Notes under the pieces: generated by a model | What the model was told of the DNA's origin: nothing | Seen by the model: only the letters and a program-made list of their open reading frames with translations | The model's database searches: none | Shown here: positions 49,801-60,936 of the stretch, one piece after another | Position numbering within the stretch: position 1 is the stretch's first letter | Layout: each line of letters opens with the position of its first letter | Assembly (NCBI RefSeq): GCF_035222375.1 | Contig: NW_026946365.1 | Span: forward strand, 1,364,001-1,428,000 | Length of the DNA: 64,000 bases | Source of the DNA: Podospora pseudocomata | Lineage: Eukaryota; Ascomycota; Sordariomycetes; Sordariales; Podosporaceae | Direction of reading: 5' to 3' | Program-made: the position numbers and the translations under genes

Positions 49801-50610
49801 CCACCACCCCTCTCGGTCCGGTATCTTCTCAGCCAAACCTACCTCAACCATACGCAGCTCACTCTTCGGCACATCCACCAGCTTGATCTGCTTAACAGCC
49901 ACCGCCTCCCCGGTCCCCCAATTAAAGGCCTTGTAGACAGATCCGAAAGCTCCCTTTCCGATGCAGTCTCCTAGTCGCTACATAGAATTTTGGTCAGCTT
50001 ATGTCTCATAACCCAGTGAAAACAGTCCGGTGCGGGGTGTGTGTATGCAAAAGTGTGATGTATCAGCCCCAAAACAAAGAAGAAAAAAAACCCAATCCCA
50101 ATCCTGCCAAGCCACACACATGCGTATCCTGCACGGGGTATGTATGGCGGACGGTATACTGCACACCCCCTCCATACATTCCCCTCCCCTCCCCTTCCCT
50201 CCCCTCCCCTCCCCTCCCCCACAACACGAAAAAGAAAAGAGGCAGCATGGCTTTCGGGTATCGGGAAATTCTAGTCTATAAAGTGATCGATCCAATCTGA
50301 TAGGAAGGGTAGACCTAAAGAAAAAAAAAAGAAAAAAAAAACGTCCTCTGGAAGGGGGGGTCAGTGAGACAAAAAAGAAAAATAGAAAACCTACATAATC
50401 CTTCAACCCCGGATCCTGCACCGGCTTCTCCAACCGATAACTCTGCTCCCTCCTCGGCGTCCCCGGTGTCTTGCTGCTGCCCACCACCGCCTGCTGTTGT
50501 TGCTGTTGCTGTAGCTTCCCCCCATTCCCACCGCCTTGATGATATGCCGCCGCCGCCCGGTCCGAACCAGAGGTTCCTATCGGCGGCGGCGGTGGTGGTG
50601 GTGGTGCCAT
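44784..50610 (-). CDS. sepH: Septation-initiation-network kinase, SepH/Cdc7-like
   Basis: complement(join(44784..46732, 46844..47333, 47384..48109, 48211..49029, 49091..49532, 49588..49652, 49717..49746, 49843..49977, 50395..50610)), 1,623 aa to the TAG. This MAP3K-type kinase drives septum formation from the spindle pole body. A Gly/Gln/Pro-rich N terminus (1-72) precedes the kinase domain: [11 protein letters not shown], Lys101 in [12 protein letters not shown] at 192-194, DFG at 212-214, and [21 protein letters not shown] disordered linker with [13 protein letters not shown] follows. Armadillo-like helical repeats come next (about 810-1,200: [31 protein letters not shown]), then a Ser-rich tail. 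Every intron phase closes. Intron 1 is long (417 bp); intron 8 carries a 55-nt T-tract. The frame remains open past the stop (see the extension entry). Confidence 0.93.
46765..46819. repeat. 55-nt poly-A/T tract inside kinase intron 8
   Basis: A-run on the plus strand with a single T at 46790, that is, a T-run in the transcript. It begins about 25 nt beyond the intron's 5' splice site and ends about 30 nt before the acceptor AG at 46734-46733, an unusually long pyrimidine tract. Confidence 0.95.
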
Positions 50611-52435
50611 GCCTGGCTGGTGCTGTCACTCTCCCAAACCCTCCTTGTGCCCTTTCCTTCAATTGTAGTAGTTGTCGTCGTGTGGTATTCCTCCTCCAGC
50701 AGCAGCAGCAGCAGCAGGAACCGGCGGTAAGAGGTAAGAGAAGGGTGTCGGTACCCTGATGGTCATATCCCCGCGCCCTCAATCCTCCGCGGGGTATCGA
50801 TACTGGGTGATGGGACCGAAACAAATGGATTTTGTTGGAGGGGTAGATACGTCCTCGCAATTCGTCCGTATTTCTCTCGAATCTGGCGGGGAAAAGACGC
50901 AGCAAACAGAGCTATCCTTGAGGTTGTTGGAGCCTCGGTTTTGCGGGTTGGGGCTCCGAGCAAGCAAGCAGTAGGTGAACAATCGCTCCCAATAGTCACC
51001 GTCGTCAGCAGCGGGGCTACCTAAATCAATTCGTTTCTTCGTTCGCTCGTTCGTCGTGAATTCCCCGTCGTCGTCGTCGTCGTCGTCGTCGTTCGTTCGT
51101 TCGTTCGTTGTAGTGAATCAAAGAGAAATTATCCCACCACCTTCCCTGCCCGCTCAGGTAGTTTGGTGTCGGATATCGGACGACGCAGACGCAACAAGCG
51201 TTCCCTGTCAGGCTCCAAGGCCAGTACTAAAAAGAGGAAGAAGAAGAAGAAGAAAGAAGAAAGATTCATGCAATCCCCTCCCCTCAGGTAATAAAAAACA
51301 GCCCCAAGTTTCAAGAATGCAACCCAGACAATACTGAAAACCCAGATCGCAAAATCGCGGGGTACTTAAACTAGGTATCTCCTCTCTCTCTCTTTCTCTC
51401 TCTCTCTCCAGAGTTTCAACCAAAGAAACAGGAAATCGGAGGTCGAGATCCAGGCCAGGCAGGGCTGGGCTGCAGCCAGCGCGCCCCATGTCCCCCCCCC
51501 AGTGGACCGTGCCTGCAGCAGGGCCAACATTGGCGTGTCACCCACTTTTGTTTAGCGCCTGAGTAAAGTGGTAGGTAATGCCGCTACTTTCCATCCTCAC
51601 CTCAGGGGCAGGGGTTATGAACTGTAAGGATGACACCTACCTGGGAGAAAAGTTAATGTATGTATGTTATAACCAAAAGATTCTGAATAATAGGTGATAC
51701 TGGTATGCTATCTAACCAAGGAATACGTGCCGCCTCTTCTCTTCTTGTTGCTCAGAGTCTCAACAATCCAAGTCTGTGAACATGTTCCCCCCTATCCCAT
51801 CACAGCTCTCAGACTCCCCCCCTCCTTCCCACCGTGCCATCCATCCAGAGGAATTCATCATGAGCCGTGTTTGAGAAAGAGTGCACCACACACACATAAA
51901 AGGCGGGGAAAACCTCATGCATGACACCGTGAAACAAAACAAAACAAAACAAGGAATCACGATGGTAAACCCTGGAACAATAATCCATCACATCTGCTGC
52001 TGCCTCCTCCAACTCTCAAGGGCCAGTTGCCCAAAACTACCTCTATGTACAGAGAATATCATACAAGTCATCAATCCACCGTTAACCCTATGTGACTGAG
52101 AAACCAACCACCGCTGTGATCCTTTCAAAACAATAAAACTAATACAAAGCTGTCGATGCATCATTATAAGCCATATATTTCCTTCAAAGCCAAGAGTAAA
52201 CAGCAATACCCACAAGCAAATGGGATGCACTTTTTTCCATGACAAGCTGCCAGACCGATACCAAAGGGTAATCCCTAAAACCAAAGCCCAGTAACGCCGT
52301 AAAATCAAATGTGCCAATGACATTCAGAAACGCTTTTGCCGAGAATGAAAAAAAATAGAATAAAAAATGAAAAATAAAAAAAAATAAAAAAAATGAAAAA
52401 ATCAATAAACCGCTACGAGAAATACACCTGGTGGC
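50611..52435. other. Intergenic, kinase promoter and 3' flank of the next gene
   Basis: 1.8 kb without a supported gene. It holds CGT/CGTT microsatellite (about 51066-51109), AAG-rich and CT-rich tracts (51235-51265, 51380-51410), and A-rich sequence with AATAAAA-type motifs near 52330-52400 flanking the next gene's stop codon. Confidence 0.5.
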
Positions 52436-54016
52436 TCAGTTGGCCGAGGCCTCGCGGGACAAAGTCCTGCTCAGTCCCACCTCTGCCCACCAGTCGTCTG
52501 GAATATCCTCACGTTGAGCAAGGCTGCGGACGAGCCGCTGCATCACCTCAACTCCACCAAAGACCGAGGGGTCGTCGCTGCTGCTGCCGCTACGCCCGGC
52601 AACGTCTGCCCATGACCGTCCGGTGCTACGAGCGCGGGGAAGGATAAAATTTCTAATATCATCCTCGAGCTCGTCTTCGTCTGTGTCGGAATTGTCGCAT
52701 CCTGACGCGAGCTCCACCTCGACGGTCTGGGGGTTGGTGAAAGAGGTCCTGGAAGAGGCAGCAACGGTGCTCTGTGTCGCAGCCGCCGATGCTGTAGCAG
52801 AAGCAAAGGAAGAGCCGACGCTCGGGGGCTGCGGATCCGGAGCAATCGTGGTCAACAGCGTCTCCCATGCATTGTCGCCATCGGGACTAAGACTTCTGCT
52901 ACGGTCACCGAGGCCATCAATGCCCGCCGCACCATGGCCAACAGCCGGGGGAACAAGAAGGGTTGACCCGCTGCGCTGAGCCCGTTCCTGCCGACGGGAC
53001 TCAACCCATCGACGGCCGGCTGTGTAAGGATTTGAGGTTTCATCACCAAAAATGTACGATTCGCCCCGTGTGTTCGAAGCTGGTCTACTGAAGGGAGGAG
53101 CAGCTCCCGCCGGGGATGTAGTGGAGCTCCGCGACTATGAGAAAGTCAGCAACGATGAACAGGTTGTTATGGCAACCACGACAGCACATACCGGATGATT
53201 GGGTGCCTGGGTACTCCGGAGGCTCGACACCATGGGAAGCGGTTCCATACGAGACATGTAACGATCGCGGCGTTGAAAGTTGCTGTAGGCATCCTGTGCA
53301 GCTAACTGCGAATCGGTTGGCCGAGGTAAGATGGGGGAATTGTCGTCATCGGTTTGTGTTAGACTCGGATTCGAGCCGGCGTGCAGGTGAGCCCAGCGCT
53401 CACCAAACATGGTGATGACTCGGTCATCGAGCCCTACGTAGGCGCGACGACGGCCATATCTGGAAGCAGCATCGGTGGGTGGCTCTAGAGCGGGTGACCG
53501 GCGCCGTGGTTGCTCAGGATCCCAATGGGTGTCATTGACAAGGCGGCGACGGTTGGGGTTGCCCCCTGCAACTGGAACTGCTGCTATATGCGCAACAGCA
53601 GGAACGGGAGGCGGCTCCAGGGTGGGTGATCGGCGGGGTTCCCAGATGGCATCCTCGAGAACGCGGCGGCGGCGCTCGCGGACCTGTTCCCGTGCGTGGT
53701 CGCGCGTGCTGTCGTATCCCCGGACAAGACGGTGCCGGCGAATGGTCGAGCGCGCTTCTGCCGAACTTTTTTCAGCGGCAGGCTTGGATTGGATGTCCGA
53801 CTCGACCGGCGCTTGGTACAATCTGATTGGTGAAGATGCAGGATTAGCTCATTGCTTTGCAAAGCAAAAAAGAATTGCGCCCGCGATACGGGAGTGTCTT
53901 GAAGAGGGTGCTGGTGGGCTTGCGCGATGGCAAACCCGGAAGTGGGATGGATATGCCGTTGTCCCAGGTACGGACAGGGAGGGCTGGCTTCAGGGGCAAA
54001 CCTACCGGAGACCCAT
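52436..54016 (-). CDS. Conserved hypothetical protein, function unknown
   Basis: complement(join(52436..53134, 53192..53822, 54006..54016)), 446 aa. The second and third exons are well supported: a basic block (STIRRHRLVRGYDSTRDHA, EQVRERRRR), LDDRVITMFGERWAHLHAG, SNFQRRDRYMSRMEPLP, then GDNAWETLLTTIAPDPQPPS, an acidic DNSDTDEDELEDDI and the C-terminal EDIPDDWWAEVGLSRTLS. The first exon (MGLR, 11 nt, GTAGGT donor) is my proposal because it restores frame exactly; another start is possible. The Trp-containing motifs look conserved rather than random, but I do not recognise a named family. It is transcribed divergently from FOL3. Confidence 0.7.
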
Positions 54017-54676
54017 CTTCTTCTGATTCTCTGAGCTTTGATGGCGTCGCGTAAGGCGCTCCGGTCAAAATCGAGGCGAAAAAGGTAAGGACGGCAACGG
54101 GTGGCTAATTTTCAAAGTGGCCGTGATGATGCGCCTCGTCAATCGATGGGAACGCGATGTCGGGGGATAATGCGCCAATGTGTCGATGTCGATGTCGATG
54201 TTGGGCGTCGCGGGTAATCGAACGGAACAACAAGAGGGAGGGAGTTTTACGACCGGCTCGGGGGGGCTGCGTCAAAGTCCAAAGTTGGGCGGGTCATTCC
54301 TTTTTGTGGGTGGGGCTGTTTCTACTGCTGGTGCACGGGAATGGGGCCTTGGCACAGAGCCTGGGCTTAGCCCCCTCTTTATAAGGATAACACTCAGCCA
54401 ACCCCAGCCACAATTGTTGTTTACTGCACAGATGAAATGCTTCTATCAGTTAATTCCATGCAAATAACCATACCTTAAGGTTCCTTGCGCCGATCCCGCA
54501 TCCCGCCCCCTCAAGCAAAAAGCTAAAATCGACAGGCTCCAGCAGTTCCCATCGCCAATCACCGTTCTTGGCAGACCTCAAAAGCATCCGCGGGCCAATA
54601 AACACCATGAGTCACTCCTGACATTCATTCCCTTGTATCACAATATCGATCCGAGCATACCAACGACGACAACATC
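54017..54676. other. Divergent promoter region, unknown gene/FOL3
   Basis: 660 bp between opposite starts. It includes a CGATGT short repeat (54180-54200). No gene seen. Confidence 0.5.
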
Positions 54677-55930
54677 ATGATTGATCTAGGGTTGGCCCGC
54701 ATTGGCCGTCTCATCAAGCACACACCCCAGACGTGGAAGGCCATCCATGTGGCCGGCACCAACGGCAAAGGCTCCATATGCGCCTACATCTCGGCCATGC
54801 TCAACGCCAAAGGCATATCATGCGCCAGGTTCACCTCCCCTCACTTGGTCGACCGGTGGGACTGCATTGCCATCAATGGCAAGCCCGTGTCGGAATCCTT
54901 GTTTCTTGAAGTTGAGAGGCAGGTGAAGCAGAGGGATGTGAGCGAGAACATTGGCGCAAGCGAGTTTGAGCTCCTGACCGCGACTGCCTTTGAGATCTTC
55001 AACCGCCAAAAAGTCGAATACGGAGTTGTCGAAGTTGGTCTTGGTGGCAGGCTAGATGCGACGAATACACTCAAACAGAAATCGGTTACCGTTATTTCAA
55101 AGATTGGTCTTGATCACCAGTCTTTCCTGGGAAACACCATTGAGGAGATTGCACTTCAGAAAGCAGGAATTATCCGCCAGGGCGTACCCTGTGTGGTGGA
55201 TGGCAGCAACCAGCAGTCAGTTCTGCAGGTAATAGAACAGCATGCTAAGGAAACAGGGGCATCATTGCAGTTTCCCAACGCGACAGCTGTTGCGGAAGAG
55301 CTTGCGAAGTCAGGAGAGACCTTTGAGCCACACCAAATCCAGAACCTGGCAGCTGCTCATCTGGCCTTCCGTCTGGCTTGCCCAGAGCATGATGCCCCGT
55401 TAACAAGTCTTCTGCCCGCTATCAAGCAGCTCAAATGGCCTGGTCGCCTCCAAAAGATGAGTCTCGAAAACATCACCGGCCGTCAGCAAGACGTGCTCTT
55501 AGACGGCGCTCACAACACCCAGTCAGCTGAGGCACTGTCTGGCTACGTCCAAAGACACCTTCGTTCTTCAGGAAATCCAATAACCTGGGCGCTGGCCGCC
55601 ACGCAAGGCAAGGATATGAACGGGATTCTCAGTCTGTTACTCCAACCTGGTGATCAAGTCGTTGCTGTCAGGTTCGAACCGGTGGACGGAATGCCCTGGG
55701 TCAAAGCAGCCGATCCCAAGGAGCTCCTCGACTTGGCCACTCAACATGGTGTCGACCAGTCATCGGTCTACAGCGCCGGAGAGAACGTAAAAGACGCCTT
55801 AATCAAAGCATCCGAGATGGCAGGCGAAAGGCCAGTAGTAATAGCCGGGAGCCTCTACCTCGTGTCCAGTGTCTTGAGGCTCTTGCGTGAGAAGTCTCAA
55901 GATTCTAGTGAAAATGCCATCTGGTCTTGA
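54677..55930 (+). CDS. FOL3: Dihydrofolate synthase (Mur-ligase family)
   Basis: Single exon, 417 aa. Fol3 ligates glutamate to dihydropteroate to give dihydrofolate. The Mur-ligase P-loop VAGTNGKGSICAYIS (about residues 25-39), FTSPHLVDRWDCIAING, EFELLTATAFEIF, VVEVGLGGRLDATNTL and ISKIGLDHQSFLGNTIEEIA are all present, followed by WPGRLQKM and DGAHNTQSAEAL in the C-terminal domain. Compactness and the opening IDLGLARIGRLI favour dihydrofolate synthase over the longer folylpolyglutamate synthase (Met7). The start lacks a targeting peptide, suggesting a cytosolic enzyme. Only 102 bp separate its stop from the next gene's ATG. Confidence 0.9.
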   Translation: MIDLGLARIGRLIKHTPQTWKAIHVAGTNGKGSICAYISAMLNAKGISCARFTSPHLVDRWDCIAINGKPVSESLFLEVERQVKQRDVSENIGASEFELLTATAFEIFNRQKVEYGVVEVGLGGRLDATNTLKQKSVTVISKIGLDHQSFLGNTIEEIALQKAGIIRQGVPCVVDGSNQQSVLQVIEQHAKETGASLQFPNATAVAEELAKSGETFEPHQIQNLAAAHLAFRLACPEHDAPLTSLLPAIKQLKWPGRLQKMSLENITGRQQDVLLDGAHNTQSAEALSGYVQRHLRSSGNPITWALAATQGKDMNGILSLLLQPGDQVVAVRFEPVDGMPWVKAADPKELLDLATQHGVDQSSVYSAGENVKDALIKASEMAGERPVVIAGSLYLVSSVLRLLREKSQDSSENAIWS

Positions 55931-56032
55931 GCGAGATCACATGATTTTAACGCTTGAATACACCCATTCAAAAAGGCGGTCAACTGCTCGTGTTCAAACT
56001 GGTTGATAAAACATCCCACCACCGTCACTGTC

Positions 56033-56842
56033 ATGACAACTCCCAATCACCTTGTCATAGTCTGCGGCCACGGCATCTACCTCGGCGGTCCGCAAAACGG
56101 CCATGACGAATCAGAATGGCTCATTGAACCGTACAAAAAGGGGGAAACGCCCACTTTCATGGCGCATATCAAAGCCGGGGCGGATGTTGTGAATTCTGAT
56201 CCGAGATCAGTGTTGGTGTTTTCTGGGTACTTACCGATCTTACCACATGCTCCCAAGCACTTGTTTTGCTAACAAACCGCCCTCAGAGCTGCAACCCGCC
56301 CAGAAACGCACCTCTCCGAGGCAAAATCCTACTGCAACCTCGCCCTCGACAACAACTACTTCCCCCCGACCCTCGTGGGATCCCGTGTGCTGCTGGAGGA
56401 ACGAGCCCTCGATTCCTATTTCAACATCTTGTTCTCTTTGATCCTCTACTGGCGGCAGCACCCGTCAAATCACTGGCCGGAACGCATCACCGTCGTCTCC
56501 CACGAGTTCAAGCGCACTCGTCTTGTCGACGGCCACTGCGCAGCTGTTGGATTCCCTCTAGACCGGGTAACCTTCCTCGGCATCAACCCCCCCAGCCTCA
56601 AAGCCGAAGACCAAGCCAGCAACCAGCTCACCCTCGGTCAATGGGAACAAGACCCCCACGGTGCCAGCCTTGACCTCCTCACCAAAAGGCAAAAGAGAAA
56701 CATCTGGGGTGTCAGCCAAGCCCTGTTCCTTGATAAAAACGAAGCCACAAAGGCAGGACTGGAAGGACAAATCAGGACTTCAAAAGACGGCTCTCAAACA
56801 TTGCTCGACTACAAAGGCTGCATCCGCCCCTGGGCTACGTGA
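56033..56842 (+). CDS. DUF218 (YdcF-like) domain protein
   Basis: join(56033..56226, 56287..56842), 249 aa. The DUF218 fold is indicated by HLVIVCGHGIYLGG at the N terminus, VLVFSGAATRPETHLSEA spanning the splice junction, NNYFPPTLVGSRVLLEERA, a SYFNILFSLILYW helix, ERITVVSHEFKRTR and PLDRVTFLGINPP. The intron (GTACTT donor, CTAAC branch near 56270, CAG acceptor) joins FSG to AATRP in phase 2, giving the family's SGG/SGA-T motif. Fungal members are soluble and uncharacterised; bacterial YdcF binds SAM. Its stop codon lies 13 bp from the stop codon of the convergent hydrolase. Confidence 0.85.
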
Positions 56843-56855
56843 ATACAAAAAAAAT

Positions 56856-58052
56856 TCAAATATTTGGGCTAGGCACAAAACCTTCCCTGCCACTCCTCTG
56901 CTCCTCCCTCGTCTCGGGGTTGTACCTGTCCTCTCCCGCTCCCATCACCGCCCCGACAATAAACTGCACCGCATCCTTGACCATCTCGCTGCTGAACTCG
57001 TGGCCCACCCCAGGGTAAATCCTATCATCAACCCAGAATCGCTGTTCCTTATCGAACGATGGGGACGGAGGGTTCACTGCCGCGGATTTGAGCCAGTTCA
57101 TGAAGGGTTCTGAACACCTGGGTGGTACCAACTTGTCCACTCCGCCCGAGCAGACAAGTAGCTTCTTTCCTTGGAGGCGTTCATAAAGGATGGTTTGCCG
57201 GATGAGCTCCTGCCTCGTCTGCTGCGGCTGGTCGGGGACAGGATGCGGGCCGAAGAGGATAGCTTTGGGGTCGTACTGATTGCAAGCCTTGATCAAGCTC
57301 GGAGGGAAATCCCTACTCCCCAGAAAACTCGCCCCGTCATCCTGAGCAGAGTACGTACTCAGCTTTGACAACCTCGCCCGATCGCTCATCAAGTCTGCAC
57401 ACACATCCCTTGTCAGCATACCTCTCAGAATCGCAGAATGGATGAGGGGAAACATACTCATAAAATCCGGACACCCAATCACACAAACCCCCGCCCTCAC
57501 CCTCCTATCCGCAAACATCAGCTCCCAAACACTATGCCCCCCCAAACTAACCCCCAACCCCAGATGCTGATCCACCCTCTTCTCCCCCCTCGGCCACAAG
57601 CACCCCTCCACCACGTCAATCAACAACCCCTGATCCACCACCATCCCCCTTATCCCACCAAACATATCCACCGCATGATTCTCGTTCCCCTCCCTCCAGC
57701 TCCCATTCACCCTGTCATCCACCAACCTCGTCCCGTGATTCCTCTGGTCATACGCAATGGCTATCAACCCCCTCCTCTCCGTTTGGGGTGTATTATGGGG
57801 GGAATGCGTATTCTGATGATGAGAAAAACTGTTCCAAGCAGCGATACAACGAGAGGCGATATCCCTCATCGACTCCTTATTCCTTGTGCGCTGGTGGTGA
57901 AGCCAGAGGATGGAGACGTGGTGCACAGAGGGAGAGAGCTCGGCCAGGCCGTAGATGTCGACTTGGAGGCCGGTGATGGGGCGGGTGGTGACTGAGATGA
58001 AGGGGCAGGGCGGCAAGCCGGACGTGTTCTGGTTCCCGGAGTTGTTGGACAT
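56856..58052 (-). CDS. Alpha/beta hydrolase
   Basis: complement(join(56856..57394, 57458..58052)), 377 aa; an upstream in-frame ATG at 58172 adds 40 hydrophobic residues. The alpha/beta-hydrolase core shows IAYDQRNHGTR (oxyanion-side strand), nucleophile elbow GVSLGGHS, CVIGCPD, the acid region around VCSGGVDKLVPP and the histidine in YPGVGHEFSSE. A 63-nt intron (57395-57457; GTATGT donor, GCTGAC branch, GCAG acceptor) is divisible by three and has no stop, so it can be overlooked; removing it joins CPDFM to NLMSDRARLSK, the expected helix. Substrate unknown. It converges on the DUF218 gene with almost no intergenic space. Confidence 0.82.
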   Translation of the reverse strand: MSNNSGNQNTSGLPPCPFISVTTRPITGLQVDIYGLAELSPSVHHVSILWLHHQRTRNKESMRDIASRCIAAWNSFSHHQNTHSPHNTPQTERRGLIAIAYDQRNHGTRLVDDRVNGSWREGNENHAVDMFGGIRGMVVDQGLLIDVVEGCLWPRGEKRVDQHLGLGVSLGGHSVWELMFADRRVRAGVCVIGCPDFMSMFPLIHSAILRGMLTRDVCADLMSDRARLSKLSTYSAQDDGASFLGSRDFPPSLIKACNQYDPKAILFGPHPVPDQPQQTRQELIRQTILYERLQGKKLLVCSGGVDKLVPPRCSEPFMNWLKSAAVNPPSPSFDKEQRFWVDDRIYPGVGHEFSSEMVKDAVQFIVGAVMGAGEDRYNPETREEQRSGREGFVPSPNI

Positions 58053-59728
58053 CTTCGAGGTTGTTGTCTCACGTGAACTGGATATCGTAGGGATTATGAG
58101 ATGGGGTGGGAGGGTGTAAAAAAATAAGAAAAATAAAAGGGGATGTAAGACAGGGGAAGACGCGTGTAACAACTCTCGATTGAATGAGAAAGGGATGTAC
58201 TAATAATAAGCTTTGGCGGGTTTATGGTTTATGTGAGTTCCTCATCCTGCATGGGATGAACGAACGAACGGTCGGGTCGTCGTCAATGAACAAACTACCT
58301 CGGCGCTACGGGTAACGATAAGAATAGCTCCCGATAAGAATGTTATTTCCTACCCCGCGTTTTTCCAACTTCTTACCTACCTTTGTGGGGCCCGACAAAC
58401 CTGGCCGGGTGGACCCTCCTCTTCACGCTTGGTTCCCGGGCCGAGTTCGATTTCGCCCCCGAACGACGGATAGGTACATCCCGACAAGGCTGTCGTAGAT
58501 TGTAAGATCCCATCTTCTTGAACTGACAACACGACCAAAAACGGCCATGCTAATTTTACACTTCTTTCTCGCTCTATTCTCCAAAATGTGTAAAAAAAAA
58601 AAAAAAAAAACTCACCAGCCAGCCTAGAAGTGGCAATGTCATCTGATCCAATACACACATGGCTCTTCTGCCTGTTGGAAAGACACTCACAAGAAAAGAT
58701 TTATCAGCCCGTCAGAGTCACAGGCCATCCGTCAGTCAGTTGCAGTCATCAGCACAAGTCTTCAACATACCTACCTACCTACCTACCTACCTATCTACCT
58801 AGCCTTAGCCACCAACCCCTTCATGCCTCAGGCATATCTACATCTCTAGTTCCCCCCTTCCAAAAAAGATCTGCAGTTCCCGTGCCCCTGGAACGGCACG
58901 CGCTGCAGGCAGGCAGCAGGGATCACCATTCACGCATCTTCTGCCCAAGAACAGGGGCGTACGTCAACCCGATGATGTGGATGACCCCGTCATTTTTAAA
59001 AGCCACCCTACATGAAATAAAAATAACCAGCAACCTGATACGTGCATATCTTGACAAAAGTATTCTCACATCGTGTTTGTACATGAGGCTATCTACCAGT
59101 GATTATCGTGTTCCATCTAGCGTCGTCCACGCTTGTGGCCAAAGAGCAATCACCACCAACAACTCCGCCTCTTTCAACCGACAGAATACACTACTACATC
59201 CTTTTCCTCTTCCATACAGTGAACAATAAGAACAAAGCAGGGTTTGAAGTGCAGTACAGAAAAACAGCCCATGACCATAGGTCCATCTGAAAAAACGCCA
59301 GTTCTCTCCGTTTAACCCCATGTAAAACCCCGTGTAAAAGTTTCCAGTCTTGTGACCGTTTCTTGCCTATCACTGCCACCCAACCAAACCCAGACGCCCT
59401 AAAAGGAACATTGTATAGACCCAGCAGGAAATGCGATGTCGCTCAAGCCATATCGTTACATTAAAAAGAAATAGCAAAAAGAGTAAACGAAAAAAAGAAA
59501 CAAGAAAAATAAAGATGGATTAAAAAAAGACCAAACTCCTCCATATGCAATGCGTTCTCGTTGATGGTCGACCTGTCCGTGACCACAAAGAGATGGGAAT
59601 CGTAACCGGTAAAAATGCCCAGGCCAAACGCGAACAGCCAAGCTCCTTGATAAAAATAGAGCCGTGAAAAAAAAAAAAAAAAAAAAAAGGCGAAACACAA
59701 AAGAATAATGTATGTGCTGTTCCCTCGT
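58053..59728. other. Intergenic, hydrolase promoter and zinc-finger 3' flank
   Basis: 1.7 kb without a supported gene. It contains an A-run (58591-58610), an ACCT microsatellite (about 58766-58801) and another A-run (59668-59687). AT-rich sequence from 58.9 to 59.7 kb is probably the long 3' UTR of the zinc-finger gene. Confidence 0.5.
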
Positions 59729-60936
59729 CTAAGCAGAATACAGATAATGCTCGTCGCCGTCGATTTGGTTGCCGTATTGATAATCGTCCAGATCAGGGTA
59801 GCCGGGCGTGGAGATGCGAGGATCGAGATAAGCTATATTGTCGTCTTCTGTTCCCTAAATCAGTTGTGACGTGGCTGCAACAAGGGAACTCGCTTCCATC
59901 GGGACCGCTGCCGCCACCGCCCGCTCAGCTTCGAGTTGGTGGATCCGTGCCAGAAAGTCGGCTGTCTGCTGGTTCTGCATCTGGACCTGCTTCTGCAGCT
60001 CCTCCTTCTCCTGCCGCAGCCTCTTGACCTCTTCCCGAAGACGTTCCGTCTCATCGTTCTGGTCGTCACGTTTGCGCTTGACTGGACCTAAAACGAGCGC
60101 TGTTGAGACGTGATCGCTGGCAGCATCATCTGCATCTCCTTCTGGCGACCCTCCATTCTGCGTATGCACACGCCGGAGGTGCTCGTTGAGATTTTCCTGA
60201 CGAGAGAAGCCTTTGCCGGTGGCACGCTTGCAGTTTTGATGTGGACAGTTGAACGAGTTCTTGGGGCCGCCATGCTTCTGGTGGACTTCGCGCTCATGGC
60301 GCAATAGACCACCCGAATAAGTGAAGCCTGGCAGCTTCTCACATCCTGGAGCCAGACATTTATATGGCCGGTCATGCTTGTCCATGTGCTTGCTGCAAGG
60401 GGTGTTGGTCAGTGTTTGATCGAGGTGGAGGAGAAAGTTACTGGTTTTGGCGATACAAAAAAAAAAAAAGAAAAAAAAAAAGTCACTTACTTCCACTCGC
60501 ATTTGCGGCTGAAGGTTCTGGTCTCTTCACCACATGACGGATATGTGCAGATGAACTTGCCCTCGTGGTTCTTTGTCTCCTCCCGATGTGGTTTTGGGAT
60601 GGCCTTGCTTCGCTGAGGAGAAGTCGCAACAGGCGAGTCTTCCTTCACGGCCAGGGTGGGGGCAGGAGCTTGAGGAGCCAGGTCGAGGCTGGGGGTCTCC
60701 TCAGTCGAGACCGTCACGTCGACGAAGTTCTTGGCATCAACAAAGGGAGCGGCTTGCTCAGCAAAACTGGCGACGTGAGCGAGCTCGTTCACCACAGCAT
60801 CGTGAGTCTCAGTGAAGCGGTCGACTTCGGCAGCAGCAGCAGCATCGTGGTGCTCGTGGTGCTCGTGGTGGTGCTCATCCATGGGCGGATAGTCGCTCTC
60901 ATGCATGAAGTTGCGGGCCTCATATACCACGCTCAT
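59729..60936 (-). CDS. C2H2 zinc-finger protein with coiled coil, interrupted by one in-frame TAG
   Basis: complement(join(59729..60392, 60491..60936)): 327 residues to a TAG at 59855-59857, then 41 more in the same frame to TAG at 59729-59731. The N terminus has HHHEHHEHHD and an acidic region; three C2H2 fingers follow (CTYPSC...H-x3-H across the intron, CLAPGCEKL...H..H, CPHQNC...H..H), then a basic KRKRDD and a Leu-rich coiled coil (about 260-310). It is probably a DNA-binding regulator. The post-TAG segment (GTEDDNIAYLDPRISTPGYP onward) is not low complexity and looks coding. A 63-nt intron with a poor GTGGCG donor could remove the TAG, but its branch site would be too close to the acceptor. 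Editing or readthrough is the alternative. Confidence 0.8.

Noticed and set aside
52428-52500. tRNA-like stretch GGTGGCTCAGTTGGCCGAGG
   Set aside because: Resembles a D-arm, but no matching acceptor or T-arm follows, and it overlaps the end of a coding exon on the minus strand.
53844-54068. Minus-strand open frame read as a 5' coding exon of the unknown gene
   Set aside because: It runs into stops before exon 2 and is better explained as the 183-bp intron after an 11-nt first exon.
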